A stretch of 11,578 bases of DNA, from assembly GCA_046049545.1 (NCBI GenBank), contig JBJORF010000118.1, positions 1-11,578 of the forward strand, given 5' to 3'. Positions 1 to 6,646 of this stretch are shown here, piece by piece. This stretch comes from Romeriopsis sp046049545. Lineage in GTDB: Bacteria; Cyanobacteriota; Cyanobacteriia; Leptolyngbyales; Leptolyngbyaceae. How positions within the stretch are numbered: position 1 is the first letter of the stretch; every line of letters begins with the position of its first letter. The notes beneath the pieces are model-generated. The model saw only the letters and a list, made by a program, of their open reading frames with translations, was not told the origin of the DNA and did no database searches. The position numbers and the translations under genes were made by a program.

Positions 1-301
1 ACCACGCGCTTCTTTAATTTACGCTGCCCTTGCTACGAGACCGATGTCACAACATCCTGGTTGGGCCGGGCTAGCGTCCCCTCAACATACAAGGTTGGGC
101 AACGCCCAACACCCACACATCTCGCAACCAAAAATCACCCCAAATCACCCCACCACCCCAAACCGTCCGGAAAAGCCTCCTCCCAACGGAAAAATAAATT
201 GGCAAACCTGATACCCATAGCCCACTTTTTACCCAACAGCGCCACCCAACGCGCTAAATTAGACAGGGCATTTGGTGAACCTTTTCCGCCCGACACAAAC
301 C
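1..301. other. Gene-free left flank
   Basis: No convincing coding region is seen in the first 300 bases. Reading frames crossing this stretch have no start signal, no recognisable domain and low-complexity proline- or lysine-rich translations. It holds a small inverted repeat (GATGT/ACATC with a 4-base loop, about 42-55), a GTTGGGC/GCCCAAC hairpin at 94-110, and C-rich runs at 112-114, 138-141, 148-151 and 156-159. The GTTGGG character matches the larger interspersed repeat after the next gene. The promoter of the SpoIID-like gene presumably lies here, but I could not pick convincing -35/-10 boxes. Confidence 0.5.
94..110. repeat. Short GTTGGGC inverted repeat (hairpin)
   Basis: Perfect 7-base arms GTTGGGC and GCCCAAC are separated by the 3-base loop AAC. 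The arms share the GTTGGG core with the 73-base hairpin element at 1580-1652, so this may be a degraded or minimal member of the same interspersed family. It has no T-tract, so it does not look like an intrinsic terminator. Confidence 0.5.
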
Positions 302-1531
302 ATGGACGATCGCAAGCTCGAAACAGAATCCACCCCAAGCTCCGAAACCCCGGAACTCCCGGAGCCGATCGCGATCGCCGAAGCTGACCTCGCTGCCCTG
401 ACCCAAGCCCCGGCAAAACGCGATCGCGCCGCCACCCTCCAATGGCTGAGGCAACGCCCCGGCGCGATCGGTCGTTGGGCCACTGCCCGACCTTGGCTCG
501 CCCTGCCGATCCTCGGTGTTTTCCCCGCGATCGCTTGGCATCTCGATCGTACCCGCCCCCCCGAGCCACCCCAATCCGCCGCGATTGCCACGCCCCAAGC
601 CACGCCCCTCGGGGCACTGATGCAACCCGCCACCTCCGGGCAACCTTTGCCGCAACCGACGATCGGCCCTGACGGCAAACCGATTCCCACCGCCAGCCCC
701 ACCGCCAGCCTCAAACCCGTCGATCTCAACCAGCTCACCCCCGAACAAAAAGCCCAAAACGCCCGCGCCAAAGCTGCCCTCCTCGGAGCCGCCGCCCTCG
801 TCGATTCCCAGATCGAAATGCTCGTCGCGATCGTCACCAAAGCCCCAGCGATCGCCATCGGCGGTGCTAGCCCCGTTGAAGTCTCCGATGCCAGCGGCAA
901 AGTGCTGTTCAACCTCGCCGCGAACGAAATCTACACCGCCCAACCAACCAACAGCGGCATCACGATCGGCGACCAAACCCTCCCCAACGAACTCTATTTC
1001 AACGCCCCGCAAACCGGAGTCGTGATCGTCAGCGGTCGGCCCTATCGCGGTCGGATGCGGATGGTGATCCAGCCCGACGGCCTCTGGGTCGTCAACCAAG
1101 TCAACATGCGCAACTACCTCCAGAGCGTCGTTGCCAGCGAAGTTTCGCCCAACTGGGGCAAAGAAGCGCTCAAAGCCCAAGCCGTCGCCGCCCGTTCCTA
1201 CGCCCTCACCTACTATTTCAAACCGGTCAAAAAGGACTTCTATCACCTGGGCAATGACGAGTATTACCAGGTCTACAGCGGCATCGAACGGGAAGCCGCC
1301 GAAACCAACGCCGCTGTCGATGAAACCTCCGGCGAATACGTCAGCCACAAAGGGGGCATCGTCGAGTCGCTTTATGCGGCATCGGATGATATTGTCATGG
1401 AAGCCTTCCAAGGCAAAGGCATGAGCCAACTCGGAGCCAAAGCCCTTGCCAGCCAAGGTTATAAATACGAGCAAATCCTCAGCGGCTATTACCCCACGAC
1501 CTCCGTGGGCAAGATCGTTCAGGAGTTTTAG
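302..1531 (+). CDS. SpoIID/LytB domain-containing protein, membrane-anchored
   Basis: From ATG 302 the product is 409 residues. In-frame TTG 272 and GTG 275 would add 9-10 residues. No strong ribosome site decides the start, though an AGGG at 265-268 is a possible one for GTG 275. Residues 1-60 are acidic and polar, about 63-81 form one hydrophobic helix (WLALPILGVFPAIAWHL), about 90-150 are Pro/Thr-rich, and about 180-400 form the SpoIID/LytB domain. Hallmarks are NYLQSVVASEV with Glu280 (the position of the catalytic Glu in SpoIID), EALKAQAVAARSYAL at about 288-302, QVYSG, and the C-terminal GMSQLGAKALASQGY near 373-387. SpoIID enzymes are lytic transglycosylases that cut peptidoglycan glycan strands stripped of stem peptides. 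In a non-sporulating cyanobacterium the likely role is wall remodelling in the periplasm. The stretch between ESLYAASDD and GMSQ is short compared with SpoIID itself, where about 60 more residues are usual, and the cysteines before QVY are missing, so activity is inferred only. Confidence 0.85.
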   Translation: MDDRKLETESTPSSETPELPEPIAIAEADLAALTQAPAKRDRAATLQWLRQRPGAIGRWATARPWLALPILGVFPAIAWHLDRTRPPEPPQSAAIATPQATPLGALMQPATSGQPLPQPTIGPDGKPIPTASPTASLKPVDLNQLTPEQKAQNARAKAALLGAAALVDSQIEMLVAIVTKAPAIAIGGASPVEVSDASGKVLFNLAANEIYTAQPTNSGITIGDQTLPNELYFNAPQTGVVIVSGRPYRGRMRMVIQPDGLWVVNQVNMRNYLQSVVASEVSPNWGKEALKAQAVAARSYALTYYFKPVKKDFYHLGNDEYYQVYSGIEREAAETNAAVDETSGEYVSHKGGIVESLYAASDDIVMEAFQGKGMSQLGAKALASQGYKYEQILSGYYPTTSVGKIVQEF

Positions 1532-1579
1532 AAATTGCTTTTTAACAAAAGACCGTGGATTCAATCACAGCGAAAACAT

Positions 1580-1652
1580 GTAGGTTGGGTGAAACAACGT
1601 GAAACCCAACATCTTCGGATTGTTGGGTTATGCTTCGCTCCACCCAACCTAC
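1580..1652. repeat. Interspersed long inverted repeat (GTAGGTTGGGTG family)
   Basis: Two 32-base arms (1580-1611 and 1621-1652) flank a 9-base loop. The outer 12 bases (GTAGGTTGGGTG / CACCCAACCTAC) pair perfectly, and so do the inner nine (AACCCAACA / TGTTGGGTT). About 25 of 32 positions pair overall, with mismatches concentrated in the middle. Elements with GTAGGTTGGGTG ends and an internal GAAACCCAACA are recalled as a common interspersed repeat in cyanobacterial and other bacterial genomes. It encodes nothing and would fold as a long hairpin in RNA from either strand. It lies 48 bases after the SpoIID-like stop and 86 bases before era, so it could shield the two transcription units from each other, but it lacks a T-tract. 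Confidence 0.8.
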
Positions 1653-1738
1653 CCGGATTATTTAACTCACATTCCAAACCGATTCAACCCCTCCGCTAAC
1701 GGCGATCGCCGTTGATCACCTCCCTTCAGAGCCGCCCC

Positions 1739-2725
1739 ATGCAAGCAGACCTACCTTACGAAGAAGCATTTTCCGAAGCCTCGCAAGACTACAGCGATCG
1801 CTTTTCACTCATCCCCACCGCCCCAGCAGGCTATAAGTCCGGCTTCGTCGGCATTATTGGCAGGCCAAACGTGGGAAAATCGACGCTGATGAATACGTTG
1901 ATCGGCCAGAAGATTGCGATCACGTCCCCGATCGCCCAGACGACGCGGAACCGGCTACGTGGAATCCTCACCACTGATCAAGCGCAGATTATTTTTGTCG
2001 ATACACCGGGCATTCACAAACCCCACCATCAACTCGGTAAAGTCCTGGTGCAGAACGCGCGGATTGCGATCCAGTCGGTGGATCTCCTGCTATTTGTCGT
2101 GGATGGCACGGCGGAACTCGGCGGTGGCGATCGCTACATCGTGGAACTGCTGACCAAAAGCGAAACCCCCGTGATCATCGGCATCAACAAAACCGACCTG
2201 CAACCAGAAGCTCGCCGCGCCGAAATTAATGCCAGCTATGAAGCCATGGCCGCCGAACAGGGTTGGCCGATCGTGCAATTCTCGGCCCTGACGGAATCCG
2301 GCCTACCCGACCTGCAAGTTCAGCTCATCGATCGGCTCGATCCCGGCCCCTACTATTACCCGCCGGATCTCGTCACCGATCAGCCCGAGCGCTTCATCAT
2401 GGGTGAACTGATCCGGGAGCAAATCCTGCGTCTGACTCGGGAAGAGGTGCCGCATTCAGTGGCGATCGCGATCGAGCAAGTTGATGAACAGGACAATATC
2501 ACCAACGTCTTCGCCACGATCAACGTCGAGCGCGACTCCCAAAAAGGCATCCTGATCGGCAAAAAGGGCACCATGCTCAAGGAAATCGGCACCGAATCCC
2601 GCAAACAGATCCAGAAGCTGATCGCCGGGAAAGTGAATCTCCAGCTCTTCGTCAAAGTTCAACCGAAATGGCGACAGTCCCGCACTCGCCTGTCGGAATT
2701 GGGCTATCGAGTGGAAGAAGAATAA
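1739..2725 (+). CDS. era: GTPase Era
   Basis: Era is an essential GTPase that binds 16S rRNA near its 3' end and helps mature the small ribosomal subunit. From ATG 1739 the product is 328 residues; an in-frame TTG at 1712 would add nine. G-domain motifs are complete: G1 GRPNVGKS (41-48), switch I TTRNR (about 68-72), G3 DTPG (88-91), G4 NKTD (150-153) and G5 SAL (182-184). The C-terminal KH domain has the RNA-binding loop GILIGKKG (270-277), followed by the helix MLKEIGTESRKQIQKLI. The G1 motif lies about 25 residues deeper than in E. coli Era because of an acidic, poorly conserved N-terminal extension (MQADLPYEEAFSEASQDYS). The upstream neighbour is separated by an interspersed repeat, and the downstream gene converges with a gap of only 18 bases and no visible terminator. 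The family call is firm; only the start is uncertain. Confidence 0.96.
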   Translation: MQADLPYEEAFSEASQDYSDRFSLIPTAPAGYKSGFVGIIGRPNVGKSTLMNTLIGQKIAITSPIAQTTRNRLRGILTTDQAQIIFVDTPGIHKPHHQLGKVLVQNARIAIQSVDLLLFVVDGTAELGGGDRYIVELLTKSETPVIIGINKTDLQPEARRAEINASYEAMAAEQGWPIVQFSALTESGLPDLQVQLIDRLDPGPYYYPPDLVTDQPERFIMGELIREQILRLTREEVPHSVAIAIEQVDEQDNITNVFATINVERDSQKGILIGKKGTMLKEIGTESRKQIQKLIAGKVNLQLFVKVQPKWRQSRTRLSELGYRVEEE

Positions 2726-2743
2726 TAAACCTAAAAAATCCGC

Positions 2744-4255
2744 CTAGCCAGCCAGTCGTGCGGGTTCCGTACGAGTTTCGCGATCGCCAATTTCCCCATC
2801 CCAAGCCGTGATGAATTCGACCAGCCAATCTTTGATGTGATGGGTGGCACGGCAGTCATCCTCGTTATAAATCACGATCGAATTGAGGAACGATCTGTCC
2901 TGGGTGCTGAGCCATTGGTCATACCAATAGATCGACTGCGCCCCGTTGGCACTGGAATCGCGCCAATCGAAGCCCATCCAGCGGGCAATATTTTTCAGGG
3001 CGTAGCTTTCAACGGGAAGGGTGACGGCATTGGTGACGGTCACGTGCAGATCATAAAATCGCTTGAGCAACGGTTGAATGCGGGTTTGGGGGGTATCGTA
3101 GCGCTTCGCCAACTTACTGATCGTCTGCACTTCATAGGGACAAAAATGATAAATTGGGGCGGTCGGATATTGCCAAACAAAATCCAGAAACCTCTCCCAC
3201 ACCGCCGCTTCATCCTCAGCTCGGTCGGCTAAAAACGGATGAAACTCCGTCGTATTTTGCATCCGATCGACCAGCAGCACGCCATGGAGATAAATCAAGT
3301 CCACCGAAGGTTCTGATTCAATATCGAAGTACAGTTCGATCGGGGCGGAGGGCAGTTGAGTCTGCAAAAAGCTGCGCTGCTCAGTGTGATCGGGAAATCC
3401 TTCCGCTGGCAATGCCCGATCGTGCAAGGTCGCCGCTGCCTGCCGCGCCAATCGCTTCGCCGCTTCAAGACCAAACCCCGGCAATGTTTCCAATCGCTTC
3501 GGCGAGAGGGCAGCCAGGGCTTCGAGGGTGGTGACTTGGAGTTTTTGGAGTTCGGTGTAGCGGCCTTGGGTGACTCCGGGGAGCAGCGACAGATGTTGGT
3601 CGGTCGTGGCTTGGTCGTAGCAATGACTGTACCAATGGCAGAGGGCACAGCGATTGCGGGAGATAAAGACTTCTGGGGCGATCCTCCCCCGCACCATCGC
3701 TAAACAGCCTTCCACGACTTCTTCGAGGCGCGGCAGCATCGCCCACAGGTCGATCGCGTATAAGCCCTTGTCTTTCAGATTCAGAAAAGCTTCCTCCGGC
3801 CAAGCGCCCTGAACTGCCGCGAGCACTCGGGTGTGATAGGCCAAGACAACCTGGTATTCGGTTTTGGCTCGTTTACTGAGTTTGATTTCCTGGGGGACGT
3901 AGAGCCAATCGCCGAAGTCTGAAATTCCCGGCTGCTTGACCAGCAAATCCGGCACGCTCAACCAAGTCACGCCATCCACAACTGTCAGCAAAATCGGTTG
4001 ATAAATCGTCTCGATGCCCTGGCGCATCAGTTCGACCGTTTTCTCAAAGCCCGTTTGCCAATCCCCGGAAGTGAAGCTGGGCCGCTGATATTCGACCGCT
4101 TCTAGGAGCGATCGGTGGTTGCCTGCACTGTCTTGAAATAGCTTTTGTAAATAATCACTGGGCGCATCCTTCTGGCTCGAATCACCATGGACATCGAGGA
4201 ACGCGCGACGGTCACAGCGCTGATAGTTCAGTAGCATTTCAGCGGTTAGCAACAT
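2744..4255 (-). CDS. TM0106-family RecB-like nuclease with RNase H-like exonuclease domain
   Basis: Translation from ATG 4255 gives 503 residues starting MLLTAEMLLNYQRC, the usual start for this family; TTG 4285 would add ten. The N-terminal half is PD-(D/E)XK, RecB/Cas4-like: Asp103 (SVPDLLV), Glu123-x-Lys125 (QEIKLS) and Gln135...Tyr140 (QVVLAYH) fit motifs II, III and the QxxxY motif. Cys14, Cys203, Cys206 and Cys212 have the one-plus-three layout that binds a 4Fe-4S cluster in Cas4 and AddB. Residues about 242-275 (LEALAALSPKRLETLPGFGLEAAKRLA) form a helix-hairpin-helix DNA-binding element. The C-terminal half resembles predicted RNase H-like 3'-5' exonucleases: Asp311-x-Glu313 (YFDIESE), Asp402 (FYDLH) and YNEDD (463-467) give a DEDD-type metal site. 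Both catalytic sets look intact. A DNA repair or processing role is inferred; the substrate is unknown. It converges with era and is divergent from the aminotransferase-like gene. Confidence 0.88.
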   Translation of the reverse strand: MLLTAEMLLNYQRCDRRAFLDVHGDSSQKDAPSDYLQKLFQDSAGNHRSLLEAVEYQRPSFTSGDWQTGFEKTVELMRQGIETIYQPILLTVVDGVTWLSVPDLLVKQPGISDFGDWLYVPQEIKLSKRAKTEYQVVLAYHTRVLAAVQGAWPEEAFLNLKDKGLYAIDLWAMLPRLEEVVEGCLAMVRGRIAPEVFISRNRCALCHWYSHCYDQATTDQHLSLLPGVTQGRYTELQKLQVTTLEALAALSPKRLETLPGFGLEAAKRLARQAAATLHDRALPAEGFPDHTEQRSFLQTQLPSAPIELYFDIESEPSVDLIYLHGVLLVDRMQNTTEFHPFLADRAEDEAAVWERFLDFVWQYPTAPIYHFCPYEVQTISKLAKRYDTPQTRIQPLLKRFYDLHVTVTNAVTLPVESYALKNIARWMGFDWRDSSANGAQSIYWYDQWLSTQDRSFLNSIVIYNEDDCRATHHIKDWLVEFITAWDGEIGDRETRTEPARLAG

Positions 4256-4312
4256 TCTGATCTCAGCAACCTGAACAGCAGACAAGTTAAGTTAGCTTTT
4301 GTTTGAGCTGGC

Positions 4313-4342
4313 TTGGGTTTACGCAGTTGGCTTTAGTGTAAT
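4313..4342 (+). promoter_or_regulatory. Possible promoter for the aminotransferase-like gene
   Basis: A -35-like TTGGGT (4313-4318) and a -10-like TGTAAT (4337-4342, five of six to TATAAT) are separated by 18 bases. They lie in the divergent gap between the nuclease gene and the class V aminotransferase gene, about 100-140 bases before the latter. The -35 match is only three of six, so this is a weak call. Confidence 0.25.
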
Positions 4343-4483
4343 CCAGATCCGCAAATTCGGGGGAATTAAGTTGATTTTTGCCAAGGCGGTTCAGACCCAT
4401 TTTCGGCAAATTCCTTGACGATCGCGATTCAGGCTACAGTAATGATTCATCGCAATGCTCCACAGTCGCTTCCTCGCATCGCT

Positions 4484-5644
4484 ATGCTGACCATCTTGAC
4501 TGCCCAACGCGAACAATTTCCTTACCTCGATCGCTACGCCTATTTCAATTATGGTGGTCAAGGCAGCTTGCCTGGGGTCGCGATCGATACAATGCACCAG
4601 ACCCAAATCGCGATGCAGGAGATTGCACCATTTTCGATCGCGGCGAATACCTTCATGAACCGGGAAACGGCAGCGCTGCGATTGTTAATGGCAGCGGAAT
4701 TAGGCGTGCCAACTGCCAGCATGAGCATCGTCGAAAACACCACCGTCGGCTGCAACATCGCCCTCTGGGGGATCGACTGGCGACCGGGCGATCGGCTTTT
4801 GCTTACGGATTGTGAACATCAGGGCATCATTGCCACGGCCCAGGAATTGCAGCGACGCTACGGCGTGGCGATCGATGTTTGTCCGATTTTGCCCGCTGTC
4901 GCTCAGCCTGACGACGACCTTGGGGCGATCATCGCCGAGGCGATCCAACCCGGTACGCGCATGGTTGCCCTCAGCCACGTGCTTTGGAATACAGGCGCGG
5001 TGCTGCCATTGTCGGAAATTGTGGCCTTTTGCCGATCGCGCGGGATTTTCACGCTGATTGATGCGGCGCAATCTGTTGGCGTTCTACCGCTGAACTTGAC
5101 GGAACTCGGCGTGGATTTTTATGGGTTTACCGGGCATAAGTGGTGGTGCGGGCCACAGGGTGTGGGGGGCTTATACGTTCGCCCCGAAGTGCAAGCGCAA
5201 CTCCATCCCACGTTCATCGGCTGGCGATCGGTGACTACCGATGCCCAAGGCCATCCCCAACGCTATCAACCCCAAGCCGATCGCTACGAAGTCGCCACCT
5301 CTGCCGTGCCGCTGTTCACCGGATTGCATCAGGCATTGGAACTGCACCGCAAGTTTGGGTCAGCTAGCGATCGCTACGAATTGATCAAACAAAATGCCTC
5401 GCGGCTTTGGCATCAGCTTCAGGCATTGCCCCAGGTGCATTGCCTCCGGGCGACACCCCCCGCATCAGGACTCGTGGCCTTCCAACTCGAATCCGGCGAT
5501 CACAAAACGGCGGTTGCCCAGTTGGAAGCCGAGGGCATTTATCTCCGGCAATTGCTGCATCCCAATTGTCTGCGGGCCTGTACCCATTATCTGACCACGA
5601 CAGCGGAAATCGATCGGCTGGTTGAGGCGATCGCCCAGTTGTAA
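4484..5644 (+). CDS. Class V aminotransferase-fold PLP-dependent enzyme
   Basis: From ATG 4484 the product is 386 residues (MLTILTAQREQFPYL), placing FNYGGQG about 20 residues in as in relatives. ATG 4442, with an AGG eight bases upstream, or TTG 4415 would extend it by 14 or 23. It is a fold-type I PLP enzyme: ENTT (84-87) and the DCEHQG segment build the cofactor pocket, IDAAQS (192-197) supplies the Asp for the pyridine nitrogen, and TGHKWWCGPQG contains the Schiff-base Lys219. Relatives include cysteine desulfurases and isopenicillin N epimerase-like enzymes. By eye, the C-terminal segment LRQLLHPNCLRACTHYL lacks the longer loop with catalytic cysteine of SufS/CsdA (RTGHHC...CRA), although two other cysteines are nearby. 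I therefore do not call it a cysteine desulfurase; the substrate is unknown. The stop codon lies between two HIP1 palindromes. The Uma2 gene follows after 82 bases on the same strand, with no functional link evident. Confidence 0.85.
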   Translation: MLTILTAQREQFPYLDRYAYFNYGGQGSLPGVAIDTMHQTQIAMQEIAPFSIAANTFMNRETAALRLLMAAELGVPTASMSIVENTTVGCNIALWGIDWRPGDRLLLTDCEHQGIIATAQELQRRYGVAIDVCPILPAVAQPDDDLGAIIAEAIQPGTRMVALSHVLWNTGAVLPLSEIVAFCRSRGIFTLIDAAQSVGVLPLNLTELGVDFYGFTGHKWWCGPQGVGGLYVRPEVQAQLHPTFIGWRSVTTDAQGHPQRYQPQADRYEVATSAVPLFTGLHQALELHRKFGSASDRYELIKQNASRLWHQLQALPQVHCLRATPPASGLVAFQLESGDHKTAVAQLEAEGIYLRQLLHPNCLRACTHYLTTTAEIDRLVEAIAQL

Positions 5645-5726
5645 GCGATCGCCCTGGCATTCAAGAAATTTGTTCAATAGAATGAAATCAGCGCCGTCAC
5701 TTCTAGCGCTTTAGCGCCATCATGCG

Positions 5727-6536
5727 ATGACCCAAACCCCCATCCCACCTATTGATCGGTCGTCAGGAGCCGAAGTTATCAAAGGCTTTCCCGACCATAC
5801 CCAATTGCCCGATCGGGACGATAATTTTGTGAAAAATTTCCATGAACATCCTCAGAGCGTCCTGTTGACGGACTCGCTCACGGATTATCTGGCTGAACGC
5901 CACCCTGAAGGTGATTACGCGATCGGGCAAGACTGCGGCATCTACTGGCGTGAAACCGATCCGCCCGAGCGGGGAGCCGCAGCCCCGGATTGGTTTTATG
6001 TGCCTGGGGTGCCGGCGAAGTTAGATGGTCAGATGCGTCGCTCCTACGTGATTTGGCGGGAATTTGTGGCACCGACGATTGTGCTGGAATTTGCTTCTGG
6101 GGACGGCAGTGAAGAGCGTGATCGTACGCCCTATAAGGGCAAACAATGGGTCTATGAAATGGTGATTCGGCCTTCCTACTATGGGATCCTGAGCATTACC
6201 ACCGGGGAGCTGGAAATGTTCCATATCTATGATCGTCAAGCGCACTCGATTCCGCCAGATGCCCAAGGCCGCTATTTTCTGCCTTTGATGGGAATCACGA
6301 TCGGTATTTGGGAAGGCGCATACCAAAATCAGCAGGGCAAATGGCTCCGTTGGTGGAACGCATCCGGCGAATTATTGCTCACGGGTCAGGAAAAATCCGA
6401 GCAAGAGAAGCAGCGGGCCGAGCAAGAGAAGCAGCGGGCCGAGCAAGAGAAGCAGCGGGCGGATGTAGCGCAGTCGGAAGTCGATCGGCTCGCGGCAAAA
6501 CTCCGCGCTTTAGGCTTGGATCCGAATGGGGATTAG
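5727..6536 (+). CDS. Uma2 family (DUF820) endonuclease-like protein with coiled-coil tail
   Basis: This 269-residue protein belongs to the Uma2/DUF820 family, a PD-(D/E)XK fold that is massively expanded in cyanobacteria. Conserved features include DDNFVKNFHEHPQS near 31-44, GQDCGIYWRETDPPERGA at 67-84, and the catalytic-type residues Asp88 (APDWFYVP), Glu121 (IVLEF) and Lys139 (GKQWVYE). GIWEGAYQNQQGKWLRWW (193-210) is typical of the long cyanobacterial subgroup. The tail from about 222 is a charged coiled coil with three EQEKQRA heptads, ending RLAAKLRALGLDPNGD, which is a normal end for the group. The biological role of Uma2 proteins is not established; nuclease activity is inferred from the fold. 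The ATG at 5727 overlaps a tiny ATG-CGA-TGA reading frame starting at 5722. No good ribosome site is seen. Confidence 0.9.
   Translation: MTQTPIPPIDRSSGAEVIKGFPDHTQLPDRDDNFVKNFHEHPQSVLLTDSLTDYLAERHPEGDYAIGQDCGIYWRETDPPERGAAAPDWFYVPGVPAKLDGQMRRSYVIWREFVAPTIVLEFASGDGSEERDRTPYKGKQWVYEMVIRPSYYGILSITTGELEMFHIYDRQAHSIPPDAQGRYFLPLMGITIGIWEGAYQNQQGKWLRWWNASGELLLTGQEKSEQEKQRAEQEKQRAEQEKQRADVAQSEVDRLAAKLRALGLDPNGD
6399..6461 (+). repeat. Three 21-base in-frame tandem repeats in the Uma2 gene
   Basis: Units 6399-6419, 6420-6440 and 6441-6461 are identical at the DNA level except for the last base of the third. Each encodes the heptad EQEKQRA, so unit gain or loss keeps the reading frame and only lengthens the coiled coil. 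Perfect synonymous identity points to recent slippage or expansion. Confidence 0.92.
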
Positions 6537-6646
6537 TGGAAGCGGTGATGGGGACGGTGCGCGATTCGATCGTCAAGAAGATCGTGCAAAACAAAGATTG
6601 ATCAGTAGGATAGGGAGGCCAATTTTGGTTCCTGATTGCTGCCCCT

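Noticed and set aside
112..159. Minus-strand G-quadruplex in the left flank
   Set aside because: Only three runs of four plus one distant run of three are present, with a 23-base gap, so the motif is incomplete.
254..1564. Long open frame on the minus strand opposite the SpoIID-like gene
   Set aside because: Its translation is glycine- and valine-rich low-complexity sequence without domains. It exists because the opposing GC-rich gene rarely produces antisense stops.
2726..2743. Bidirectional terminator between era and the nuclease
   Set aside because: The 18-base gap and its surroundings show no stem-loop.
6308..6601. Alternative-frame continuation past the Uma2 stop
   Set aside because: It is created by reading the 21-base repeats in another frame. 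The Uma2 frame ends with the tail normal for its group, so no frameshift is needed.
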